Source: Helianthus annuus (taxonomy: Eukaryota > Streptophyta > Magnoliopsida > Asterales > Asteraceae). From it: 64,000 bases of DNA. The DNA lies in assembly GCF_002127325.2 (NCBI RefSeq), contig NC_035448.2, forward strand, positions 4,583,220 through 4,647,219, given 5' to 3'. The notes beneath the pieces are model-generated. The model saw only the letters and a program-made list of their open reading frames with translations. It did no database searches and had not been told where the DNA came from. The translations under genes and the position numbers were made by a program. This document shows positions 13,457 through 27,150 of this stretch, in pieces (position 1 is the first letter of the stretch; every line of letters starts with the position of its first letter).

Positions 13457-14602
13457 CTAATTGTTCACTGCTGCCTCATTGTTCATGTTTGCCTCATTGA
13501 TGTTGAACACTCGTCCACGCGCTGGAGGTATGTTAACAAGCCTTGGGCAATTGTTTCTGTAGTGGGTAAGGTCACCACAGTTATAACATGACCCTGGAGG
13601 GAACCGTGCTTGAACAGCAGCAGGGTTTGCAGCAGTTTGATTTGCATAACGACAAACATTGATCAAATGTCCCAACCGCCCACAGTGGGTACATTTGTGA
13701 CACTGCTCTTGCTCTAGATGATGACGGTTGCATTTGTTGCACAACGGTGCAGTACCAACATAGTTTTGTCTTTTACGAGGTTGTGTTGGCTGGTTTGGTG
13801 CAACTTGTTTGTCTTGAGCAGTTACAGCGTAGCTTTGAGAGGCTTTGCGCTTTTCCTTCTTGGACACCTCAGCACTTTCTTCCTTTGGTTCCACATGAGC
13901 AGTCTTGTCAGATGGTCTTAGGTCGCCCTTCCGAAACAGCTTGCGCTTCCTGATTTGGGATTCAGTCAGAGTGGCAGCCAATTCAATGGCTTGTCTGACA
14001 GTAGTAGGGTTGCTGCCCGTAACGATGTCCTGAACTACGTCAGGAAGCCCATCAATGTATTTCTCAATCGCCTTATCCAGAGGCGTAACCATAGTAGGGC
14101 ATAACAAGCTCAATTCCTCATAGCGATCAGTATAGGCTCGATGTTCCCCACTGTCTTGCTTTAAATCATCAAATTCCCTTTCTAGAGCCCTAAGCTCATG
14201 ACGAGGACAGAACTCCTTCATCATAAGAGCCCTAAGCTCGGCCCAAGTCTGTGCTAATGCAACCTCTGCACCGCGGTCTCTCATAACCCCATTCCACCAT
14301 GTAAGAGCCCTCTTCTGAAACACACTCGAAGAAAACTCGACCTTGCGATTTTCAGGACACTGAACGTGACGGAAAGTGTTCTCAATGCTCTCGAACCATT
14401 GAAGAAGACCAGTTGCTCCCTCAGAACCATTGAACTTGAGCGGTTTAGCTGAGTTAAAAATCTTGAAATTGCATGGAGCATTGTTGTTGTTGATGGCTTG
14501 AGTTATTTGAGCATAAAGAATTGGGAAGGCAGCAGCCATTTGTTGCGCGATAATTTCCGCCAGTTCGGCATTCGCCATCTGATTGTCGCGTCGAGGAGGC
14601 AT
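13457..14602 (-). CDS. gag: Gag polyprotein of the gag-only element, intact (381 aa)
   Basis: I start at the ATG at 14602 (MPPRRDNQMAN), the start usual for this gag type; an in-frame upstream ATG at 14719 would add 39 residues of unlike composition. Residues of roughly 70-220 form the retrotransposon gag (capsid) domain, with FKIFNSAKPLKFNGSEG, LQWFESIENTFRH, ALTWWNG and EFCPRHELRALEREF. A lysine-rich linker follows. Two CCHC zinc knuckles are at about 304-317 (CTHCGRLGHLINVC) and 339-352 (CYNCGDLTHYRNNC). The frame has no stop or shift. Gag packages the RNA and forms the particle; with no pol on the element, reverse transcription and integration must come from a partner. The capsid and double knuckle resemble Tekay/Del chromovirus gag. 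Confidence 0.95.
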   Translation of the reverse strand: MPPRRDNQMANAELAEIIAQQMAAAFPILYAQITQAINNNNAPCNFKIFNSAKPLKFNGSEGATGLLQWFESIENTFRHVQCPENRKVEFSSSVFQKRALTWWNGVMRDRGAEVALAQTWAELRALMMKEFCPRHELRALEREFDDLKQDSGEHRAYTDRYEELSLLCPTMVTPLDKAIEKYIDGLPDVVQDIVTGSNPTTVRQAIELAATLTESQIRKRKLFRKGDLRPSDKTAHVEPKEESAEVSKKEKRKASQSYAVTAQDKQVAPNQPTQPRKRQNYVGTAPLCNKCNRHHLEQEQCHKCTHCGRLGHLINVCRYANQTAANPAAVQARFPPGSCYNCGDLTHYRNNCPRLVNIPPARGRVFNINEANMNNEAAVNN

Positions 14603-15189
14603 TCTAAAAGAGGAAACATGAGAGGAAACGAGTGAGAGAATTAGACGAAAAGAATGAGATGGAACAAATCTGATGAAAGCAAGGATAGTGGTCGTCTGTC
14701 TGTTACTACAAAGCAACACACGACCTGGTGATTAATCAAAGCAAATAGGTCAAAAATAATGTATCGCGAAGACATGCTCGCCTATAAGTGGACACTCACC
14801 CCAAGAGTTCCCAGGTAAGAGTGACTGGTCCGATTATGTGGATTTGTACGAACACTCTAGCCTTAGACAGAAAACTCAGGGTACAGGCACCCACCCTTCC
14901 AGTTTGCATGTGTTCACAATATTTAGACCAACTTTGACGAGAGTTTTGAAAATTCAAAGGGGTTCAAAACCTTATAACAGAGGGTTCAAAACCTAGTAAT
15001 CAATCATCCTAGAACAGATGATTAGTTTTCAAAGCGGTTTTGAAATTTATGTTCTTGTTGCGGTCGTCGCCTAAGGATAGGTGACGGTGTTGTTTTATGA
15101 CTAAACGCAAGTAAACTCGCGTTAGGGTCCTAGGAAGGTTATAGACTAGGTCAAAGCATTACTAATAACCTAATTCCCTATAACCATGA
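14603..15189 (-). other. Leader between PBS and gag
   Basis: This is a 5' untranslated leader of about 590 bp between the PBS and the gag ATG. I see no conserved coding frame other than the doubtful upstream extension of gag from 14719. A packaging signal is expected here but not recognisable by eye. Confidence 0.6.
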
Positions 15190-15201
15190 GCTCTGATACC
15201 A
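15190..15201 (-). other. Primer-binding site for initiator tRNA-Met
   Basis: The minus strand reads TGGTATCAGAGC, complementary to the 3' end of plant initiator tRNA-Met. It begins seven bases after the LTR end at 15209. Confidence 0.93.
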
Positions 15202-15208
15202 ACTTTTC

Positions 15209-18200
15209 TGTCACACCCCGACCACGTGTAACAACAAAACGTGGCGGAAACGTCGGGGAGTGTTGTAACAGAATCATTGTTTCATAACACATGGAAATTT
15301 AAATATTGTTTTATTGATTAAATGAACTCGTTGTTCTATTACAATCACATAAGTACAATTATGATCTTCCAAGTTTTAAAGTTGCTAAGGCCCGAGTCCA
15401 TCCTAAATGTAGCATGCATCAACAATCATCTCAAGACAGCACCTGAAACATGTGTAAAAATAGGTACGTCAGCATAAAAATGCCTGTGAGATACATAGGT
15501 TTTGTGAAAACGGAGTTCATGACTTATGTTTGAGAAAATGTTTAGTCATGAACTTTGTAAATTTGCTTTGTCTTGTAAATCATTTGAAAAACGATAGGAT
15601 CAGATGATATGTATAAATAAGAGAATAATGTATGGTTAACTGAATAACCATGAAAAATGAGTTTATATAAGTTAAGTTGTTTGAAAAACAATGTTTTGGA
15701 TAAAACGTTTATGGTATATGTAAAATGTACTTTGGTTTTAAGAAAGTTGAATAAGTAATATATTAAAATATATTTTCAGTTCCAATATTGTTAACCCAAG
15801 TGTACTAGATAACGCAACGGTATGTAATGCAATGAAAACACTTATATATAAGAAGTACCAGCGGCGTATCTACCATGTTTTCATCACATTACACTCGTTC
15901 CGTTATCTAAACACTAACCAAAACTAAATCGCTTGATAGATAGTATATTAAATATACTTTAGTTGTTCAAAATAATAGTTTTCAGTAGTATATTACAAGT
16001 ATACCTTGGATTTATAAATAACACATTAAACCATGTTTTAGTTTTGTAACTAACATATCAGTATATGCTTTGGATGTGATAAATAACATATTAAACTATG
16101 TTTTAGTTATGTAAGTAACATATCACAATATGCTTTGGATGATTACAAAATATATGTTGGTTCTGTACAATACCACACATGAGAGTATATCAAACTATAC
16201 TTTTTGGGAGTATATCAAAATATACTTTAAAGGTGCGATTTAAGAATTCATTCAGACCTGGTGCATCAAACTACACCTTTGAGACTATAGGGATACCACA
16301 AAGGAAATCCCTATTTGGATGGAGAAACGAATTGGTTTCAGACATTCCATGACAACAGGAATGGGGTGTCTAGTCCTATAGCGCTATATCATACTACCAA
16401 TCGGTCTGGTGAACAAAATAAGTACTATTCCAACAATTACTTTTGTAATTTTTGAGAAATCAGTGTTTAAACCATAGATAGTCATTTAGTTTGTCAAAAG
16501 ATAAATACTATCATGTATAATCAATTATACTTTGAAATCATGAAAATAACAGATAGGTACACATGCTTCACCCCAAAACAGTTCAGAAAACAGTAAAAGA
16601 GGGGTTCAATGTACTCACCTGAGATTGCTTTGGAGTTCTTGTATAATAACCAGATAATGTCAAAGATCACGGGATATCAAACGGCACCTAATAGGTAGCT
16701 ATGTTAATATACCGGATCAAATCGGACGGATCGGATAATATGCGGGTTCGTAAACCAAACGAGTATGGAGACTCGTGTAATATGGCTTAACAAAGCCTAC
16801 ATACTAAAATGAAACCTAATCTAAGTGCTTACGGTCCATCACGACTCGTTTAGGTAGCTTATGTTACCCTAACGCGTCGTTCGCGTAGAACGCGTATGGA
16901 ACGCCTAACATTGCGACCACACGGTATAACCTCGGAAGGTTATAGCTATGGTCACCTAAGGTGTTTGGTCGGGTCCTAATGACCGACCAAATGGGTCGGG
17001 TTCGAAAGTATAAGCGATGGTTTAAATCGCTTACCTTACGACCCTATATAAGCACTAAACTAAAAGTGACGAGCTAAGCATGTTAGAACATGCTTAACTA
17101 AGTTTTAGAAACGGGTTTGACATCAAAACAAACGGCTTTGATGCCCACGAGTAGTTTGGTTACAAAATATGCAAGAATGCACATTTTGGCCGAAACTACG
17201 ACTCGTCACTGAGCCTAGATAACGTGGTGATCAGTAGGTATGGTTACTACGGACCATAACCATCGTGATCACGCTCACGTTATGAAGTTCCATGAACTTC
17301 GCATCGACCATAAGCTGGTCAATGCAGAAAGTCAACAAAACGTTGACTTTCGGACTCGAAAAGCGAATAAAAGAGCGAAAGAAGACTTACGGAGGGTCCC
17401 CGAGTGCTAATCAAGATCCAATAGCTCAGGTATGAAGCATAAGCATCAACTTAGAGCATTTAGATCTGATTTGTGGGTTTTTACACAAAAAGGGGGGGGG
17501 GTATTTATAGGAAAGGTGGAACCGTTAGGATCGTTTTATCGAATAACGTGCCTTGATCTCGTGCGTACACGTGTCCCTGAATTAAATACACTGAATCTGA
17601 CCCTTGGCCCTTCATTTGGGTGAAAAGGCATTGCCCTTTGATCGTTCGAAAGGCCAGATTCTGCATTTATTGCAAAATCTTTCTGTCAGACATGTTCACG
17701 CGCCCCGCGTAAGGATTTGGCAAATCCTTACGCGCCCCGCCTAAGGTTCCCAGACCAGAATTTTCAATTTTGGTCCCTGCACTTCAGAAACACGTATTTT
17801 GGCCCATTTTTGGCACGTTTAAGCCCCGTTAACCTCATTTCAAGGCTCTAAGATGAAGTTAAAGTGTAGGGGACTTGAAATATGCTCAAAAATATTCCGG
17901 ATGTCGGTTCGTTTGGCCGTACGATCGCGATGTTCGCTTAATTACGACGGAATGCGCATAAGCGTGAAAGACGATCCAAATGACGCGACGAATGGATTTT
18001 TCTCATGCCAAACACTAAGGCATAATAGAAGGATGCTTACATAAATTTTTGGATGTCCGGATGTATTCAGAACGTAAGTTATGCGCGAAAGTGCAAATTT
18101 ATGCACTTTTTGACACTTTTAGTCCCTAAATGATTCAAAAGTTTGTTTTTGCCATACCAAAGCCTTCAAAACTTATTTCTAAGTTATGTAAAGGTTATTT

Positions 18201-18427
18201 AAGGTATGTTAAGTGTATGATGGTCTCCCGGAGTATTTGTCGCATTAAACTGAGTACGTTTATGCACCAGTTTGCGTATAATTCTCCAGAAAGCGTTGTA
18301 GAGTATGAAATTGAACAAGGATTGATATGTGCAAAGCATACACATATTTATACAAATCCCAAGTATGAAATACAATATTTCCTTGGTTTGGCATTTGTTT
18401 GATGGTTGAAGTGACACAGGTGTCACA
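15209..18427 (-). repeat. 5' LTR of the gag-only element (3219 bp)
   Basis: Near-perfect copy of 8996-12213. The G run here is 10 long (17492-17501) and base context CCCTAAATG (18124-18132) replaces CCCTGAATG. Being the upstream LTR on the sense strand, it should hold the promoter; I do not assign a TATA box. Confidence 0.95.
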
Positions 18428-18432
18428 GACAC

Positions 18433-19566
18433 CCTTTGCCAACCCATGTGGACGGGCCACGTTTTGCTGGTAGAAATGTGGGTTGGCAATTTTGACAACT
18501 TTTTGAAAGGGTTTAAGATCCTTTTGTTAATAATATAACTTTAATCTTTCTGGCTTATCTCGTATTGTTATCCTTTATTTATCTTCTTATTTTCCAGTTT
18601 GTTTTAGAAACATATTTGTTAGAGTAACAAGAGTTGAGCAAACCATTTTTAATAAATTTAGGATATGATCCTAGATCAAATATCCTGATACTGAAAATTT
18701 TTGAAGCAATCAATTTCAAGGATCATAGGTTTAGTTGTCAAAGTGTAAGGGTTGTTTAGTATAATCAAAATAGTCAAGGATCATACCTGAGGATCCAAGT
18801 TAGGATCCTAACCTTTAATCAAGATAACCATAAGTGAAATTTTAATGGATGATAAGGATTAAGGATCCTTATTTGTTTAACTTCAAGAACCTGAAAAATG
18901 GAACATATCTTGGGACTAAGCCAATGTAAAAGATAAATTAGTAGCTGGGGACATGCCCAAAGGATAACTGGGGATGATCCCAAAGGATCACTGGGGACAA
19001 GCCCAAAGGATAACTGGGGACAAGCCCGAAGGATAACTGGGGACAAGCCCAAAGGATCGTATGTAAACTGGAGTATGGCCCTTACTGGCGACTATCCAAA
19101 CTTAGTGACATGAAAATGTCAAAACCTTAGCTAACGTGAAAACGTTAGAAACCTTATGAACGGATGTATGGTACGTCTACCATTATACGTAGGATCCTGG
19201 GTATAGCCAGTACGATGAGGTTGTCAGCCCCGGAAGTGGGTACTGGTCCCAAAGACGTGAACTATATCAGGATCATCGTGCGCTGCTGGCGGAAACTGGG
19301 GATAATCCCAAGGATAACTGGGGTTGGACCCAAGGATCTGCGTTGCTTTTGAAGATCTTTGACGATATGCTGTAGATACCTGAACTATCATAACTCAAAT
19401 GGTTCGTGAGAAGAGGATGAAGGATACAGGATCCTTATCCTTTGGTAAAAAGTAAGGAAATGTAATAGTTTTAAGATAAGGACATTACCAGAGTAAGGAT
19501 CACTGACATCACCGGGATCCTTTGAGGATACTTCAATGTAAGGATCACATGCTTGAAGGATCACGT
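18433..19566 (-). other. B 3' region, right of the gag-only insertion
   Basis: This is non-coding sequence homologous to 2526-3689 of A, with the 23-bp tandem array at 18945-19059 and dense GGATC/GATCC words. No conserved ORF. Confidence 0.8.
18945..19059 (-). repeat. 23-bp tandem repeats in B 3' region, five copies
   Basis: Units start at 18945, 18968, 18991, 19014 and 19037, same unit as in A (CTGGGGACAAGCCCAAAGG plus ATAA, ATCA or ATCG). One unit carries CCCGAAGG. Confidence 0.9.
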
Positions 19567-22870
<3,304 letters not shown>

Positions 22871-25412
22871 CTATTGATCCCTTGGCTTCGAGGTTGGCTT
22901 CATGGATGAGGTATAACAATCCTTAGCCTCCTGCTGATCACTGTCGATCTTGATTATTCCCCATGGGCTAGGGAGCTTCACACATTGATGGTAGGTGGAT
23001 GGGACTGCTTTCATATCATGTATCCAAGGCCTGCCAAGGATAACATTGCAACAAGATAAAGAGTCAATACCACAAAATTTCTGATAATTATGTAATCCTT
23101 CCACATAGATTGGGAGTTTGATGTCCCCCAGAGTTTTCTTCGTTTCTCCACTGAATCCTACAAGCACGGAGGATCTTGGTGTGATGTCTGATTCTGGAAT
23201 ACCCATTTTCTTCAGAACATCAAGCTGGATAATGTTCACTGAGCTTCCTCCATCGATAAGGATCCTGCGGACAAAATGGTTAGAGATAAACTAAACTATC
23301 ATGATGAGGATCCTGAATGTTAATGCGATCATCCTCATCAAACGTTATCATCTTCCCTTCTGAGACACTTAATGTTCTAATAGGTCTTTCTCCATTATCC
23401 ATTTTTGACTCCTTTGCATGCCTTTTGGCCGCCGAGAAAGATGTACCACAGATGTCTGATCCTCCGGAAATAAAGTTGATCACTTGTGCATTTGCCGGAG
23501 GTGCTGGAGCCTTTTCAGGGATCCTTTCAGGATCCTGAGTCCTTTGCTTTTTTCTTCCCAACAATTCTTTCAGGTGCCCCTTGCTTAACAGATACCCAAT
23601 CTCTTTTCTTAAAGCTATGCATTCTTCAGTTAGATGCCCGAAATCCTCATGGTATGCACACCATTTTGACTTGTCTTTAGTCCCGGATGGTTTATCATTC
23701 TTCCTGGGCCACCTAGCTTTTTCACCTAGATTCTGCATTGCAAGGATTAGTTCATGATTATCAACGGAAAAACAATATTCTGAGATTGGAGGATAATCTT
23801 CATCATCCTCTTCTTGGTCAACAGCATGCACATTCTGGTTCTCATTTCTATGGTAGGATTTGAATTTGTTGTTCTTGAAGGAGGATCCTTGCTTCTCCTG
23901 TTTTGAGGATCCTACTTGTCTCTCCTGGATCCTCTTGTCATCCTCTAGCCGGATGAACCTGAGTGCCCGAGTTCTTACTTCATCTAGATTCCTGCATGGT
24001 GTCATAACAAGATCATCATAGAATAATGAATCCTTAAGCAGTCCCATTTTGAAGGCTTCAACAGCCGTAGCCATATCCAAGTTGGGAATGTCCAAGGATT
24101 CTTTACTAAATTTAGTTATATAATCCCTTAATGATTCATTATGACTTTGAGTTACCCTATATAAATCACTGGTTAATCTTTCAAATTTTCTACTACAAGA
24201 GAATTGGTTATTGAATAAATTAACTAAATTAGCAAATGAAGTAATAGAGTAAGGGGGAAGACTTAGCAGCCATTTAAGAGCTGATCCAGTAAGAGTGGAT
24301 CCAAATCCTTTACATAGGCATGCTTCCTTTAGCTTTTCCGGGATTGGATTGATCTCCATCCTTTCCCTGTATTGTGCTATGTGCTCCTCAGGATCCGTTG
24401 TACCATCATACAGCTTCATAGTAGGGATATGGAACCTTTTGGGTACCTCTGCATCACAAATTGGTGGTGCAAAGCGAGATACCTTATGGCTTCCATCTGC
24501 GATCTCTGGGATAGGCTTGACTACCCCTGGAACACTTGAGATCATATCTTTTAGCTTCTGCAACTCCCTGGCCATAGCATGATTGATACCTGTATCCTGC
24601 ATGAATCCATGGTTAGTGGTAAGATAATTATTTAAAGTGTTACCTCCTATTGGGTTCAAGTTAGTGAATCCATATTGCTGGGATTCTGGAATAACGGAGG
24701 GACCAGTGGAAGCAATGGTCTGCATTGGAATGAAGTCCCCTTGATGGACATCTAGACTTCCTGTTTGCAAACTCTTTAGGGATCCTGGCATCTGGGAGGA
24801 TCCTGGTATCTGGAAGGATCCTGGTATCTGAGATGATCCTGGAACGAAGGAGGATCCTTGAACCTGGGATGATCCTGGAACAAAGTAGGATCCTTGAAAC
24901 TGCTGCGCTCCCGGGTAGGCTCCTGATTTCATGAAGGATCCCATATGCTGGGGATAGGATCCTGCCGGCTGAAAGTGTGAGCCTGATGTTTGAGTCATTG
25001 CTGTTGATCCGAGGTGCAATCCTCTTGATTCTCCCATAATTTGCACGTCTGGAATTTCCGATGGCTGAGAAGTGATCATTGGAGTATCAAAGCTCAAGGA
25101 TTTGGGCATCAGTGGGGAATGATCCTCTGCCGTTCTCCTTTGTCTTTTGAGATCTCCAATTTCCCTGAGGATCCTTTCATTAGTTTCATCCTGCCGCTGC
25201 ATACGATACTTCATCTGCAAAATCAAAGTAAATACATCACTATTACTGGGAATATAAGAATTCATAGCAGAAGAAGATGGAGGTTTAGAGTTAGTAGGAG
25301 TTTGTCTCTTCTCAGCATTCTTCTGGGATCCTGCCGGTGGAGGAGGCAGAGTGTTCTGAGACGAGGTGACTGCAGACATCGCCGTGGACATGTTTTTCAA
25401 TGATGAAGCCAT
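22871..25412 (-). pseudogene. gag-pro: Element B gag-pro, frameshifted in protease
   Basis: The ATG at 25412 starts MASSLKN. The N-terminal half holds two good copies plus degenerate copies of the 12-residue QGSSFVPGSSQV repeat. A retrotransposon gag domain follows (AQYRERMEINPIP to the IRLEDDK block), then a variant zinc knuckle CxxHx4Hx4C (WCAYHEDFGHLTEEC). An 11-nt deletion near 23289 (AGAGATAAACTAAAC where A has an extra GAGAGTAATAA) removes the frame just before the protease. The downstream protease half, with DGGSS on the element's sense strand and the ILGRPWI second motif, remains open to the UAG at 22871. Total length 2542 nt plus 11 equals 851 codons. Confidence 0.92.
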
Positions 25413-25469
25413 GTAATTCTTTGAAATGATTTCGAACAGAAAGTTTTCTTATGAATGAAACACCAATTG

Positions 25470-25486
25470 CCCCACGGTGGGCGCCA
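25470..25486 (-). other. Primer-binding site of B
   Basis: The minus strand reads TGGCGCCCACCGTGGGG three bases after the LTR. The start TGG is the complement of a tRNA CCA end. The matching tRNA is not assigned. Confidence 0.8.
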
Positions 25487-25489
25487 AAC

Positions 25490-26208
25490 TGTTTTGGTCA
25501 AAAATCACACAAGGATAATGCAACCAAACTTTATGTAAATAGGGTATGATGCTTGGTTTGTAGAAAAAGTAAAGGATCACTTCAATGTGAAATATGCAAA
25601 GACACAATGATTTATACGAGGAAAAAGCCCTTGATCAATGTATGATCTCCGGCATAAAAAACCTCGGGTGATGGCAACTACCGATCACCAAACTTCAATA
25701 TAAGAAAAATATGGTTACAACTTTGGATGATAATGAGCTGAGTACAAGGATCACTATCATAATGTGTGTCTAAGCGTGTGAGAATTGTGTTGTGTGTTCT
25801 TCAGAATGAGGAAGAGTGTTATATATACAAGCGTAGGTGACCTATTTTAGGTAAAAAGACTAATAATCAGCTCATTACCCCTTTAGAAATAAAAGTAAAT
25901 CTAGCCTAAATTATCGCCCTTAAATCATGCCAAGTTTCCATATCCTTCACAACGTCCATCTCCGATTAAGCACATGCTATAGTTGTAAAGACGTGTCCTT
26001 TAATTGTGATGCTAAGAGCGGATCCTGCTAGTCATTCCTGCAAAACAACATTAAATTCAACGAAAGCAACTGTTAGCATGAGGATCCTATGATGGTCCGT
26101 GATCCTGATCCTGGAACTCTGCTGAGGATCACTATCTGCCAAAGAAACAAGGATCACTGGTTAGGATCACATGTGAGGATCATGTATTGTAAAAATCCAG
26201 CCCTAACA
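25490..26208 (-). repeat. 5' LTR of B (719 bp)
   Basis: Pairs with 6065-6783. A TATATATA-like promoter element lies near 25820-25827 on the minus strand. TSD CTTAG follows at 26209-26213. Confidence 0.95.
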
Positions 26209-27144
26209 CTTAGCATTGGCAGGGGATTTGATATTCACCAGTGCTTTAATTTGCTCCGGACTTGCTTCAATACCCCTCTGAGTTACCATATATCCTAGGA
26301 ATTTACCTGCCTTAACACCAAAGTGGCATTTTGAAGGATTAAGCTTCATGTTATAATTATCAAGGATATCAAATGCTTCTTCCAAATCCCTTAAGTGATC
26401 CTCAGCTTTCTTTGATTTGACTACCATATCATCTATGTATACTTCCATAGTTTGTCCAATTTGATCTTTGAACATCATATTCACCAGCCTTTGATATGTT
26501 GCACCTGCATTTCTTAATCCAAAAGGCATGGCAATATAACAATATAAACCGGTTGGGGTCATAAAGGCTGTATCCTCTTGGTCAGATGGTTCCATCTGAA
26601 TTTGTTGGAATCCAGATGATGCATCCATAAAGGTCAACAGTTCATGCCCCGCTGTTGCATCCACCATGGAGTCAATGTGGGGTAATGGGAAAGGATCCTT
26701 GGGACATGCCTTATTCAGATCAGTGAAATCGACACATACCCTCCACTTTCCGTTTTTCTTTTGGACAACGACCACATTGGCTAACCATTTTGGATATTTT
26801 ACCTCTCTGATCATACCTGCTCGAAGTAGTCTCTCTACTTCTTCTTGGATAATGGCATTCCTTTCTGGTGCAAACTTCCTCCTTTTTTGATGGATTGGTT
26901 TGATAGACCTGTCAATGCCAAGTTTATGAGTTATGATATCCTTAGATATACCTGTCATATCTTCGTGCTTCCATGCAAAGGTAGACTTTCTTCTTTTGAG
27001 GAAGGATATCATGTCTTCTTTCATCTTGCCAAGGATCCCTGATCCGATATAGATTTTTGATTCAGGATCACTAGGATCCAAGAGGATTTCGTCCACATCT
27101 TGTTCCCTTGCCTCCAAGACATTCCTCGGAGGATACTGTAATTG
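26209..27144 (-). CDS. pol: Element A pol, proximal part: reverse transcriptase
   Basis: The frame opens directly behind the UAG at 27145-27147 with QLQYPPRNVLEAREQ. There is no in-frame ATG for about 40 codons, and the nearest one (GKMKED) lies inside conserved sequence, so translation from gag-pro by readthrough is the simplest reading. It contains the RT palm and fingers: RRKFAPERNAIIQEEVERLL, VVQKKNGKWRVCVDFTDLN, FMDASSGFQQIQM, PFGLRNAGATYQRL, and the catalytic YIDDMVV. The frame is broken only by the insertion of B after NIKSPANAK; it resumes at 6064. Homologous to C 31692-30547, B and F. Confidence 0.93.
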
Positions 27145-27150
27145 CTATTG
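27139..27150 (-). promoter_or_regulatory. Leaky-stop context at gag-pro/pol boundary of A
   Basis: The minus strand reads CAA TAG CAA TTA, with the UAG at 27145-27147. Frames on both sides are open and undamaged, so this is the best copy for the readthrough proposal. Confidence 0.85.

Larger units (their letters stand above)
8996..18427 (-). mobile_element. Gag-only (TR-GAG type) Ty3/gypsy LTR element, very recent insertion
   Basis: Two LTRs (8996-12213 and 15209-18427; 3218 and 3219 bp) flank a 2995-bp interior with a PBS for initiator tRNA-Met, one intact gag and a PPT, and no protease, RT, RNase H or integrase. TSD GACAC is at 8991-8995 and 18428-18432. The two LTRs differ, by my reading, at one substitution (CCCTGAATG/CCCTAAATG) and one base in a G run. 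Gag and termini resemble Tekay/Del-type chromoviruses, so an autonomous relative of that lineage probably supplies pol in trans (inference). Confidence 0.95.

Noticed and set aside
13457..14719. Gag start at 14719 (420 codons)
   Set aside because: The 39 extra residues are unlike gag, and the ATG at 14602 gives the usual MPPRRDN start.
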